Shown here: piece after piece, positions 29,064-36,694 of the stretch
How the letters are laid out: the number at the start of each line of letters is the position of its first letter
How positions within the stretch are numbered: the stretch's first letter is position 1
Position numbers and translations under genes: made by a program
Notes under the pieces: model-generated
Databases searched by the model: none
What the model was told of the DNA's origin: nothing
The model's input: only the letters and a program-made list of their open reading frames with translations
From: Aquimarina sp.
GTDB taxonomy: Bacteria > Bacteroidota > Bacteroidia > Flavobacteriales > Flavobacteriaceae
Reading direction: 5' to 3'
NCBI GenBank assembly: GCA_002697475.1
Contig: NZVW01000178.1
Span: 1-36,694 of the forward strand
Length of the DNA stretch: 36,694 nucleotides

Positions 29064-32000
29064 TCAGGAAGCCTGGTGCTCATAAGCCAATTGGAGCTTG
29101 TCCAATAGAATAGCCATAGGTTCTATGACCCCAATGGTGTCCTCATAGATGGCTTTACCTAGTTGCTGGGCAGTATAGCGTCCAAATACAAATTCTGTAT
29201 TTCCGTCCTCGTGGGGATGGTTGGTCATAAAATAGCCCAACTGATCTATCGCTTTATAGACAGGCAGCTGTCGGGCCTCACGGATCACCTCTTTGAAATC
29301 TTTGGCGATGGGTGTGCCTTTGATCGCCTGTTGCCATTGCTGATAGGGAACGGCTATGTTTTTAAAGATGGGAATTAGGGAATAGTTGTATTTTTCCTTA
29401 TCCTTTAGTACCCGATCATATTCCACAACGCCATAGGGATACTGCGAATTGGGCTCTTCATATCCGGTAAACCCAAATTGCGGGTTGCTGCCGTTGCCAT
29501 ACGGTCTTCCCAGCTCGTATCGGTATCGTGTAGTACCAATGGCTGTTCTTTCATCCCAGTCGGCTTCATTTTCAATTTCCCAATCTTCAAGCTCTTTTGC
29601 CTGTCCCTGTATTTTTAATCCGAACTCATCGAGTTTCTTTAAAAAAGGGGGTAGATTTTCTTCTGATAGTACTCCTGTCATATCCCCGGCATTCTGAATA
29701 AATTCAGGTAATTCTTCAGCGGTTTGCCCTTCCTGACGCATGATAAGTTTACGCAGCGTAGGATCAAGAGGAAGTTTGTAGTGCTGCTTTTTCTGAATAT
29801 ACACTTCAAAGTAGTGTTTGCCTACCCGCTTGAATTTGATACCATACTGATGATCTTCAAGTACTGCATCAACCTCTAATGCTATAATAGCCTGTAAACC
29901 TTCAGAGATAGGAAGCAGCGCATAATGCTCTTTATCCTTACCGTAATCCCTCGACATCAGAATGCCGTTTTTGATAGTTCCGGCTTTGGTATTGTACTTG
30001 ATCAGCTTGTTATGGGCTCCTATCTCATCAGAAACCGCCAGAATATTTTCAGTAAGGATATAACGTTTCTCTCGTTTGGAAGAAGCTTTTTTGATCAGGT
30101 CATTCCAGTTCGCGGTCACTGCTGCACGCTCTTCTTCCGTTAATTCCCGGCTCTCAGCATAGATACTGGCAAGATAATCACTCCCGTTTTTCAAGTCATA
30201 GGTGATGGATTTACGACCATCGACAACTGCAAAATTAAAGGAGATGTTGGCCAGGGTATAGGGGTTGCTGTTACCTTTTCCTATGCGCACTCCCATAAAG
30301 ATTCCGAAGGAAGCTTCCCGCGTAGATCCGATAAAAGGAACTTTCACCACTTCACCAACCATCCAATACCCTATATATCTTACGATTCTTTTTTGAACAG
30401 CTAACAATTCCTGCTCATAAGTAGCCAGGGCATTTCTTTTTTCATCGATGCGGCTTTGTTGTCGTTCCCGAAGCTTTATAATCTTCGCATTGGCTTCTTC
30501 ATCCTTTCCGCTACCTTCCTTGGGCATATCTGCGAGTTCCTGCTCCATAGTTGCAATCACTTCCATTCGTTTAGCTTTTCGTGTAGCGATCAATGTTGGA
30601 TATTCTGCTTCCAGTTCCAGTAAGAGTACATCTTTTGCCCGTTGCGGGGTAATACCTTCTAATTGTTTGGCAATACGCTGATCTACTTCTCCCTTGGTAA
30701 ATGGACGTTGTAGGTTATTGACAATGGTATGTTCACGAACAGTATCCTTACCGAAAGGGGTATGCCCTCCGTTACCACGGTATTGCAAAAAGCGTTTTTT
30801 TACTTCTGCATCCAGTGGTAAAAACTCGGTTTCCAGATCATATGTACCTTGTTGCTTTTCTATGGTGATCTGATGATTGTAGCGTTGTACAAGATCATTA
30901 AACAGTACATCCTGTTCTTCTACAAATAATAAGCCCGCGCGCCCTGTGACCTGACGTATGGCGCCAACTTTACTTTTGGCCCGTTCGAGTGTACCATTGG
31001 CCTTTCTGGTATAGGTCGGGTTTCCCAGTTTTTCAGCCATATCCTTATTTTCCTCAACCCATTGCCAGGCAACTTCATCCCCATACTTATTAAAGAGATC
31101 AGGACTTTGAAAGGTGGTATCACTGGTCTTCTGTGATCCTGTAGTATTGGCATCCAGTGATTTGAGTTTTCCTTTCAGCATGGTCATCAAACGGACTTCC
31201 ATAGGAATATCACTGGCGATATAACGGTATCCGGGTAATACTACCTGTCCGGTTCTGTTGATACGTCCGATTTTTTGGATTTCAATGTTGATATCGAGTT
31301 CAAACTGGTGGCTGATCATCATCCGCTGGCGTTGATCCTTAAAATCTTTGGAAGCGTGGGCAGAAGCCCCGGTACTTCCGCTTTGATTGATGAGCAATAC
31401 ATCATAATCCCCTTGATTAAACAGTCGAAAGGCTTTTTCAGTATCACTTCTAAAGGAACTCACCACTGCTTCATCTCCCTCAAAATAGAGTTTCTGGTTT
31501 CTCCCGGTCACTTCAGCTACTTTAAAATGTAATCCTTGATGCCCGCCAAGTCCCTTGGGCTTTTGTTCCTTTTCTATGAGGTGGATCAACTGGTCAATAG
31601 GACTGACCGTCAGTCCTGAACTTTCAGAGAGCATTTCCTTTTTGATGCGATGATATTCGTCAATTCCACTTTGAGGCAGGGAACTGAGTGGTACACGTTC
31701 CTTGCTTTTCTTGCCGGAGATATCCGTATAGTTATACCCAAATACACTATCCAGTCCCTTGACCAGGGTTTTGCTAAAATCCAGTTCTTCCATGGCCACC
31801 ACATCACCCGTAGCCAGTTTCATATCTTTAAGAAACGTACCCATGGTAGATTTAAAGGCAATGACCACTTTTTTATCCTCCCGTAACAATTCCAGGGTAT
31901 GTTTAGCCACTTCTTCAACTTTCAGGGCAAATAATAGCTGGTCTACAATATTAAATACCCTGGAAAAGTATGGAGCTTGCTTTACTCCAAGCCCTTTGGG

Positions 32001-33317
32001 TTTTTGCTTGATGGATTCATCTACTTTTTTAGCTTCTTCATGAATGTCCCTGAGCCTGTCATTGATGTATTCCTGCTCAAATTGTACGACATCATTCATC
32101 AGGGTAATGATGCGGTTGACACGTTCACGGTTCAGGCTTCGTGCAGGCTCCTGATCCAGAATGACATATTCGATTTCAATACCTTCATTAGAGCGTTGAC
32201 GTCTGATCAGCTGTCCGCTTTCCGAAAGATTGGAGGCGACAATCTCCTGTAGGGCTAAGCCTCCTTTGGTCATGGCAATAACCAGATTTTCATCACTTAA
32301 TCCGGTTTCCAGTATCGCCGTCTTTTTACCGTAAAAAGGCATGACCTCGGGATATTTGGCAAAAGTGGCACTTAAAAAACAGCAGGCTCTGGTGGCAGGC
32401 AATACCTCACGCATCCAATGTCCGATTTTGGAATCGTATCCCCCCGCCATATGGGATTCATCAAGGATGAATACCACCTCTTTACGGGTATGGCTTCCCT
32501 CTACACCCTGTGCACACAACTGTTGTAACCAACTTCGCTTGAAAGGGTGGGCGCTTTGAATTTGAGAATAGGTGGTAAAGATGACATTATATTCCCCAGG
32601 CAGGTAATCGAAACTATGGGTAAGGGTTACCTCCGGTACAGTTTCAGGGTCGGGTAAGGGAATCCCTGATTGTTTATGCCACTGGATAGATTCGGGACTT
32701 TCAGTGGGATAGGTATGCTGTTCGGTGATGAGTTCCATCTGTGCTTTGGGCGATAATGGGCTGAACATCACACTACCATCCTCATCTTTAACGGCTGCCT
32801 GATCTGTATTCAAAATAAAAGGCTTGATATCTTCAAAACCAATGGCTTTCAAATCCCTGTAGATATCACTGAACAGGTTCGCGGAGCGCGTGAAAAAGAC
32901 GGGTAACAATCCGTTCATAATGGCATGGCGTAGTACTGCTGCTGCCTGTCTGCCTTTTCCAATCCCTGTCTGATCTGCTATGATAATGCCCTGTCGGCGC
33001 TCAAACTGTTTTAAATACAAGGCTATTCCATCTACTTGCTCTGCAGAAAAGGCTTTCCATAAGGTTGCCGTGGAAATGTATTTTAACGCATTGCGTACGT
33101 AATTATCAATATTCCCCTTTTCCTTGACAATCCGGTTTAACGATTTCTGTACCTCAAATGCCATGTTTTTAGGGATCAGGGTATGCATCCTGTAGGTAGC
33201 ACCGGATTTCGGGATATAGGGAACCAGTGCACTCTGGGAAGCTGCCATCCTGGCAACTTCACTGGCTTCCTGCGTAAATTCCTCTTGCTGTGTTATCAGT
33301 TCTAAGTTTTCTTCCAT
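29064..33317 (-). CDS. Strawberry-notch-like SF2 helicase (DarB-helicase-like)
   Basis: A 1417-residue protein. Helicase motifs appear in order: motif I DQTGIGKGR (115-123), motif II ILDESHMAGG (284-293), motif III CFLSATFA (313-320), a second RecA domain with LLINQSGSTGASAHASKDF, and motif VI IQKIGRINRTGQ. GxGKG and DESH motifs with a GSTG/AS segment are typical of the strawberry-notch family found in phages and plasmids, including the C-terminal half of P1 DarB. The remaining 600 C-terminal residues are unknown. Together with the methyltransferase gene 429 bases upstream it may protect or remodel incoming DNA. Confidence 0.8.
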   Translation of the reverse strand: MEENLELITQQEEFTQEASEVARMAASQSALVPYIPKSGATYRMHTLIPKNMAFEVQKSLNRIVKEKGNIDNYVRNALKYISTATLWKAFSAEQVDGIALYLKQFERRQGIIIADQTGIGKGRQAAAVLRHAIMNGLLPVFFTRSANLFSDIYRDLKAIGFEDIKPFILNTDQAAVKDEDGSVMFSPLSPKAQMELITEQHTYPTESPESIQWHKQSGIPLPDPETVPEVTLTHSFDYLPGEYNVIFTTYSQIQSAHPFKRSWLQQLCAQGVEGSHTRKEVVFILDESHMAGGYDSKIGHWMREVLPATRACCFLSATFAKYPEVMPFYGKKTAILETGLSDENLVIAMTKGGLALQEIVASNLSESGQLIRRQRSNEGIEIEYVILDQEPARSLNRERVNRIITLMNDVVQFEQEYINDRLRDIHEEAKKVDESIKQKPKGLGVKQAPYFSRVFNIVDQLLFALKVEEVAKHTLELLREDKKVVIAFKSTMGTFLKDMKLATGDVVAMEELDFSKTLVKGLDSVFGYNYTDISGKKSKERVPLSSLPQSGIDEYHRIKKEMLSESSGLTVSPIDQLIHLIEKEQKPKGLGGHQGLHFKVAEVTGRNQKLYFEGDEAVVSSFRSDTEKAFRLFNQGDYDVLLINQSGSTGASAHASKDFKDQRQRMMISHQFELDINIEIQKIGRINRTGQVVLPGYRYIASDIPMEVRLMTMLKGKLKSLDANTTGSQKTSDTTFQSPDLFNKYGDEVAWQWVEENKDMAEKLGNPTYTRKANGTLERAKSKVGAIRQVTGRAGLLFVEEQDVLFNDLVQRYNHQITIEKQQGTYDLETEFLPLDAEVKKRFLQYRGNGGHTPFGKDTVREHTIVNNLQRPFTKGEVDQRIAKQLEGITPQRAKDVLLLELEAEYPTLIATRKAKRMEVIATMEQELADMPKEGSGKDEEANAKIIKLRERQQSRIDEKRNALATYEQELLAVQKRIVRYIGYWMVGEVVKVPFIGSTREASFGIFMGVRIGKGNSNPYTLANISFNFAVVDGRKSITYDLKNGSDYLASIYAESRELTEEERAAVTANWNDLIKKASSKREKRYILTENILAVSDEIGAHNKLIKYNTKAGTIKNGILMSRDYGKDKEHYALLPISEGLQAIIALEVDAVLEDHQYGIKFKRVGKHYFEVYIQKKQHYKLPLDPTLRKLIMRQEGQTAEELPEFIQNAGDMTGVLSEENLPPFLKKLDEFGLKIQGQAKELEDWEIENEADWDERTAIGTTRYRYELGRPYGNGSNPQFGFTGYEEPNSQYPYGVVEYDRVLKDKEKYNYSLIPIFKNIAVPYQQWQQAIKGTPIAKDFKEVIREARQLPVYKAIDQLGYFMTNHPHEDGNTEFVFGRYTAQQLGKAIYEDTIGVIEPMAILLDKLQLAYEHQAS

Positions 33318-33342
33318 ACTCGTTCCGTGTTTGGTTTCCGCC

Positions 33343-33762
33343 CTACCTGGTCTGGTGGAGCAATGCTTCTAAATAGGATCTTAGGGTAGTTTCAGCATAC
33401 AATTGTGTAGCTTCTTCTTTCGACAGGCCTCCGTACATCCTGGACATTTCAGGTAGCGAGGTATCTATGGCATCCCAGCTTTCCTGTAGGGACCATAGTG
33501 CCTGATGCATCCTGTCGGTCTGGAATAAAAAGGCAGCCATCTCATTGATCATTTCTCCTCCCATGTATACGATCTCCAGATATTCCTCTATGAGCATTAC
33601 AGGGTTTTCGCCTTCGGCAATCGCACGTTCTATGAGTTCGTGTATCTGGATATAGATTCCTGCTTCGTGATCATTGTAGCCTTCAAAAGGCACGGGATTA
33701 CTAACCATATACAATACGGCATCCTCCCTTGTTTTCATCAATTGATTGTTATAAAATATCAT
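33343..33762 (-). CDS. Hypothetical helical protein between methyltransferase and helicase
   Basis: I choose the ATG at 33762 (MIFYNNQLMKTRED), giving 139 residues and a 14-base overlap with the methyltransferase stop; the ATG at 33738 is also possible, and the longest frame from 33786 would overlap more. The product is acidic and helical (IQIHELIERAIAEGENPVML, YLEIVYMGGEMINEMAAFLF, SKEEATQLYAETTLRSYLEA). No family is recognised. Coupling to both large enzymes suggests an accessory subunit. Confidence 0.65.
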   Translation of the reverse strand: MIFYNNQLMKTREDAVLYMVSNPVPFEGYNDHEAGIYIQIHELIERAIAEGENPVMLIEEYLEIVYMGGEMINEMAAFLFQTDRMHQALWSLQESWDAIDTSLPEMSRMYGGLSKEEATQLYAETTLRSYLEALLHQTR

Positions 33763-36625
33763 CGGTCTCGATTTTAAGTTTTTCAATAAGTAGTGCTAAA
33801 GGGGTTTTAATACTGGATTTTATCCGCTCCCATAAGGCTTCAAAAGTGTCTACCACTACATCCAGGCTACCCGCCTGTTTACGGGTCGGTGCTATGGATG
33901 TATTCGAGGGGTTGTGCTTTCTTCCGCTGATAAGCACAAGCATTGTTTTCGGAGTAGCACCTTGTTTGTTGTACAGGGTAAATCCATTTAAATTGATCAC
34001 ATCATCCACACGATAATGCATGTACAGCCAATTGAAAAAGGGGCGGGCTTTGGCAATAAACCCCTGATCATCAAAATAGAGATGTCCCATTAAAATCAGG
34101 GCTGCCTTGCCGCTATCCTTTAGCGTATGCAACGCCAATCCGGACATCACATGCTCCAGACGCAATCGGTTTTTATCCAACCTTCTATACTTGTTAAAGT
34201 ATTTTCGTACGATTCGTTTTTTATCAAAGTCATCGGCATCCCAGGTAGCAAAGGGTGGATTGGTAACCATCACATCAAAGGATTGGGTCAGGTCTTCCGG
34301 AAAGGGTTCAGCAGCATTGAAATGGGTAATGGTATGAAACCCCTGCTTTTCCAGTGAACTTCTTCGGTTTTTATCAATTTCGTTGACGTGAGTTTTCGCG
34401 GGATCTGCTCCCAAGACCAACAAACCATTTCCGGCACTGGGTTCAAAAATCCGTTGCGCACCAACCATCCCGGTATATTCGGCGATCATCGCTCCAATAG
34501 GACAGGGGGTCGAATATTGCTTGTAGAGTTCTTTACTGCTATCGGAATAGTCGTAACTCGGCTGTACCTCATTCCAGTAGCGGATCATAGCCTTTAACCG
34601 ATTTTCAAAGGCAACGGGTTCCTGATAGTAAAATTTATACCACAGTAGCCAACTGAGTTCCACAGCTTCCCAAAGCATTCCTAAATTGGGGACATTAGCG
34701 AGGTCTTTGATCTCTTCTACTTTTTTCCGACTCAGACGTCTTGCCTGCATGTAGTGATCGTGCATGATAGCAATCACCTTATCCATATAATCGGGATCAC
34801 CATCCCCGTTTGAATTTTCCTTTTCTTTAGGGAAATAGTTATCGATCAGGATTCGGACAGTCTTTCCGATGGGCATATCTGGACTGGTTTCAAGCAGCGT
34901 ACCTTTAAAGAGTGATTTCATCATATAGTTCCGAAACCCGGACAGCTTGTCTTCTGACAAGGTATGACCTTGTGTTTGTACTCTTTCCAGGATCGCTCCA
35001 AAAAGCTCCTGCCTGAATACCTGATCTTCCTCTTCCACTAATGTGGTCAGGTCTTCTGCTTCCCTTTCCAAAGCAGCAATACGTTCCAAACGGTGCATCT
35101 TACTCTGTTTGCTTTGCACGTCTTCTTTCCCGTCCAATGCTGTAACCTCTTTTTCCAGAATGGCAATCCATTGCTGAAACTCCTTTTCAAGTTTTGTATC
35201 CAGCTTTAGCTGGTTGTATCCCTGGCGTACGGCTAGTTCACTGAGGGCTATGTTTTTGGTAAACGCCTGTTTTCCGGTATAGGCAACCGTAAAGCCCTGC
35301 GCTTTGAACTGCCTGCGGATACGTTCGGATTCTTCCGGAGCAATAGCTTGTAGAATGGAGGTAGCGCTAACTTCTGTTGCTGACTTTACTTCAATAGCCA
35401 TAGGCTTCTTATCGGCATTGGGAATCGTTGCAGATAATTTCTCAGAACTGACCTCTAAGGCCTGTGTTGGTGATCCGTTTTGAACGGCTTTGAAGGGTAG
35501 GTTGGGTTTGTCATCCTTCGTTTGCCCTTTTGGTGTATCCTTTACCTTTTCAGGGGCGATATTGTTTCGATTGCTTTTCGCACGTGTAGGGGTTTGCTTT
35601 TTTGTTTTAGGTGCGTTTTTCTTTTCTGATCCCTTTTCATTTTCTCTCGTTACGTCTTCCTTTTCCTTTGCTTCTTGTTCTATGACAACCCCAAACTCCT
35701 TTGCAAAGGTTACTGTGGCGTGAAGCGCCTTTTCTAATGCCCGGTTTTTCTTGTCCTGATCGGAAATGATATAATCCCTGGTGGCAAGCTGCGATTTAAT
35801 TCTGGAAATAACTTGACGAAAAGCGATTTGTAAAGCTTCTTTTTTGGTGGAGTAGCTTTCACCTGTTTGGCTTACCGGAGAAGAAGTACTGCTATGATCC
35901 CCAAAGTTTTTAAGGATACTTGTGCCAAAACGGTACTGGTCGTTTTCATCTTTGACCACAGCAATCGTTACCTCATAATTCACCTGCTTTGGAATAGGAA
36001 CTTCCAGTTGTTCATAGCGATCTCCGGAATTCTCTTGCGTATATACACCCCTGCTGTTGGTCAGAGATTGAATAGTAGTTTCCGATTTGGATAATGGCGA
36101 GATTTCTTTTGTAGGTGTCTTAACCACTTCCTCCTGTGTAGGAATCACCAGGTTTGCTGCCAGTAAATCCCTGGCTTTCTTTTTTTGCATCCGGGGTGCT
36201 GCTTCCACGGATACGAACCGGTCTTTATACACTCGCACTCCGTATTGCTGTGCTATCGCTTCGGCTATTCTTTTATACTGATCAAAAACTACAAAGTTCT
36301 TCTTGCCAACCGATTTTCCTTTTCTGTAGGATATCGTTACGTAACTGAATTTGTTGTGAATGATATTGGATTCGTGAGGGATATGAGAAGGGCGCACCAT
36401 AATATCCCTATAGTCAAGATCTTTTTCCAAAACCTCTTTAAGGTCATTGGCAAAGAAATTATAGGCATCGTGATGAGGAGCGAAATACAATCTGGGTTTT
36501 TTAGGATGATACCTGTACCCTAATCGCTCCAGATAGTTGGAAAGGTCTTCATCCGGAGTTTTTACGAAATGTAATTCCCAACGATTGAGTCCTTTGTTAT
36601 GTCGTATGTCAAGATGTTTTTCCAT
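33749..36625 (-). CDS. Large N6-adenine-type DNA methyltransferase with long N-terminal extension
   Basis: A 958-residue protein. The C-terminal third is a Rossmann methyltransferase: SAM-binding FEPSAGNGLLV (about 728), catalytic NPPF in VMVTNPPFATW (about 790), and KDSGKAALILMGHLYFDD. NPPF/Y is the gamma-class adenine methylase motif. Residues 1-150 (RWELHFVKTPDEDLSNYLER, LGYRYHPKKPRLYFAPHH) resemble plasmid/phage 'large polyvalent protein' modules; residues 300-400 are low-complexity and Lys-rich. It opens the visible right operon, followed by the small helical protein and the helicase. The order resembles P1 DarB (methylase plus helicase) split into separate genes. No restriction nuclease is visible. 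Confidence 0.8.
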   Translation of the reverse strand: MEKHLDIRHNKGLNRWELHFVKTPDEDLSNYLERLGYRYHPKKPRLYFAPHHDAYNFFANDLKEVLEKDLDYRDIMVRPSHIPHESNIIHNKFSYVTISYRKGKSVGKKNFVVFDQYKRIAEAIAQQYGVRVYKDRFVSVEAAPRMQKKKARDLLAANLVIPTQEEVVKTPTKEISPLSKSETTIQSLTNSRGVYTQENSGDRYEQLEVPIPKQVNYEVTIAVVKDENDQYRFGTSILKNFGDHSSTSSPVSQTGESYSTKKEALQIAFRQVISRIKSQLATRDYIISDQDKKNRALEKALHATVTFAKEFGVVIEQEAKEKEDVTRENEKGSEKKNAPKTKKQTPTRAKSNRNNIAPEKVKDTPKGQTKDDKPNLPFKAVQNGSPTQALEVSSEKLSATIPNADKKPMAIEVKSATEVSATSILQAIAPEESERIRRQFKAQGFTVAYTGKQAFTKNIALSELAVRQGYNQLKLDTKLEKEFQQWIAILEKEVTALDGKEDVQSKQSKMHRLERIAALEREAEDLTTLVEEEDQVFRQELFGAILERVQTQGHTLSEDKLSGFRNYMMKSLFKGTLLETSPDMPIGKTVRILIDNYFPKEKENSNGDGDPDYMDKVIAIMHDHYMQARRLSRKKVEEIKDLANVPNLGMLWEAVELSWLLWYKFYYQEPVAFENRLKAMIRYWNEVQPSYDYSDSSKELYKQYSTPCPIGAMIAEYTGMVGAQRIFEPSAGNGLLVLGADPAKTHVNEIDKNRRSSLEKQGFHTITHFNAAEPFPEDLTQSFDVMVTNPPFATWDADDFDKKRIVRKYFNKYRRLDKNRLRLEHVMSGLALHTLKDSGKAALILMGHLYFDDQGFIAKARPFFNWLYMHYRVDDVINLNGFTLYNKQGATPKTMLVLISGRKHNPSNTSIAPTRKQAGSLDVVVDTFEALWERIKSSIKTPLALLIEKLKIETDDIL

Positions 36626-36628
36626 CTG

Positions 36629-36694
36629 CTAAATCTTCTCTGTTCTATATGCGGCTCGTACCGATGTTAAAAGCAGCATCGAGCTGTGTATTTC
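36629..36694 (-). CDS. Possible end of an upstream gene
   Basis: Two frames are open from the right edge: one ends with TAG at 36631-36629 (ending in AAYRTEKI), the other with TAG at 36647-36645 (ending in LDAAFNIGTSRI). Either would put an upstream gene's stop within 20 bases of the methyltransferase ATG, so the operon probably continues to the right. Too short to choose between frames with confidence. Confidence 0.3.
   Translation of the reverse strand, partial: EIHSSMLLLTSVRAAYRTEKI

Noticed and set aside
29064..36625. Host defence system (DISARM/BREX-like) formed by methyltransferase, helicase and MoxR genes
   Set aside because: No nuclease, PglZ/PLD or other core component is visible, and the operon runs on into a motor ATPase; the DarB-like reading fits better, although genes beyond the right edge are not visible.
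1..36694. CRISPR array, tRNA or rRNA genes
   Set aside because: No regularly spaced repeats, cloverleaf-like sequences or rRNA segments were noticed on either strand.

Overview
The window looks like about 36 kb of an unusual, non-tailed-type phage or phage-derived mobile element of a Bacteroidota host, most likely a flavobacterium. The evidence is low GC, AT-rich leaders with few strong Shine-Dalgarno sites, and protein families typical of that phylum. Every recognised gene except one repressor-like regulator is read leftwards (minus strand), often with ATGA stop/start overlaps, so the window behaves as a few long polycistronic units. No terminase, portal, tape-measure, tail-sheath, integrase or DNA polymerase is visible.

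Right block (36.7 to 21.0 kb): a large N6-adenine-type DNA methyltransferase with a long N-terminal extension, a strawberry-notch-like SF2 helicase (together resembling a split version of the P1 DarB architecture), a MoxR-like AAA+ ATPase with a conserved-looking partner, several unknown proteins including a tandem paralogous pair, a DnaA domain IV-like DNA-binding protein, a HerA/FtsK- or Zot-like P-loop ATPase that could package or export DNA, and a PP-loop PAPS-reductase-like enzyme. Middle island (21.0 to 18.6 kb): visibly AT-richer sequence with two unknown genes and long non-coding gaps, plausibly acquired cargo.

Late block (18.6 to 3.1 kb): about 27 closely packed genes, mostly small proteins with one transmembrane (TM) segment. 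It opens with a 54-residue TM peptide and a 294-residue charge-bipolar beta-rich protein flanked by hairpins, the best capsid candidate. Then follow TM proteins, an HExxH zincin, a membrane-anchored seven-bladed propeller, a TIGR02594/CHAP-like peptidase, an Amidase_2 homologue that has lost its zinc ligands, two peptidoglycan-binding-domain proteins, two annexin-like-repeat proteins, a holin-like protein, an overlapping spanin-like pair, a tail-fibre-like protein, a membrane-anchored GH73 glucosaminidase and an M15 peptidase. The block ends in a long reading frame split by one in-frame TAG, whose distal half starts with an IPT/TIG-like domain (putative receptor-binding or spike protein). Many membrane proteins, several wall-cutting enzymes, a packaging-like ATPase and no tail genes together suggest a membrane-containing virion that delivers DNA through the envelope.

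Left block (3.1 kb to 1): a repeat-containing lipoprotein overlapping a four-TM protein, an XRE/CI-like repressor divergent from a small regulator, and unknown genes. A CTAAACAT motif recurs in the two regulatory gaps and may be the operator. All functional statements come from reading the sequence; no database search was possible.
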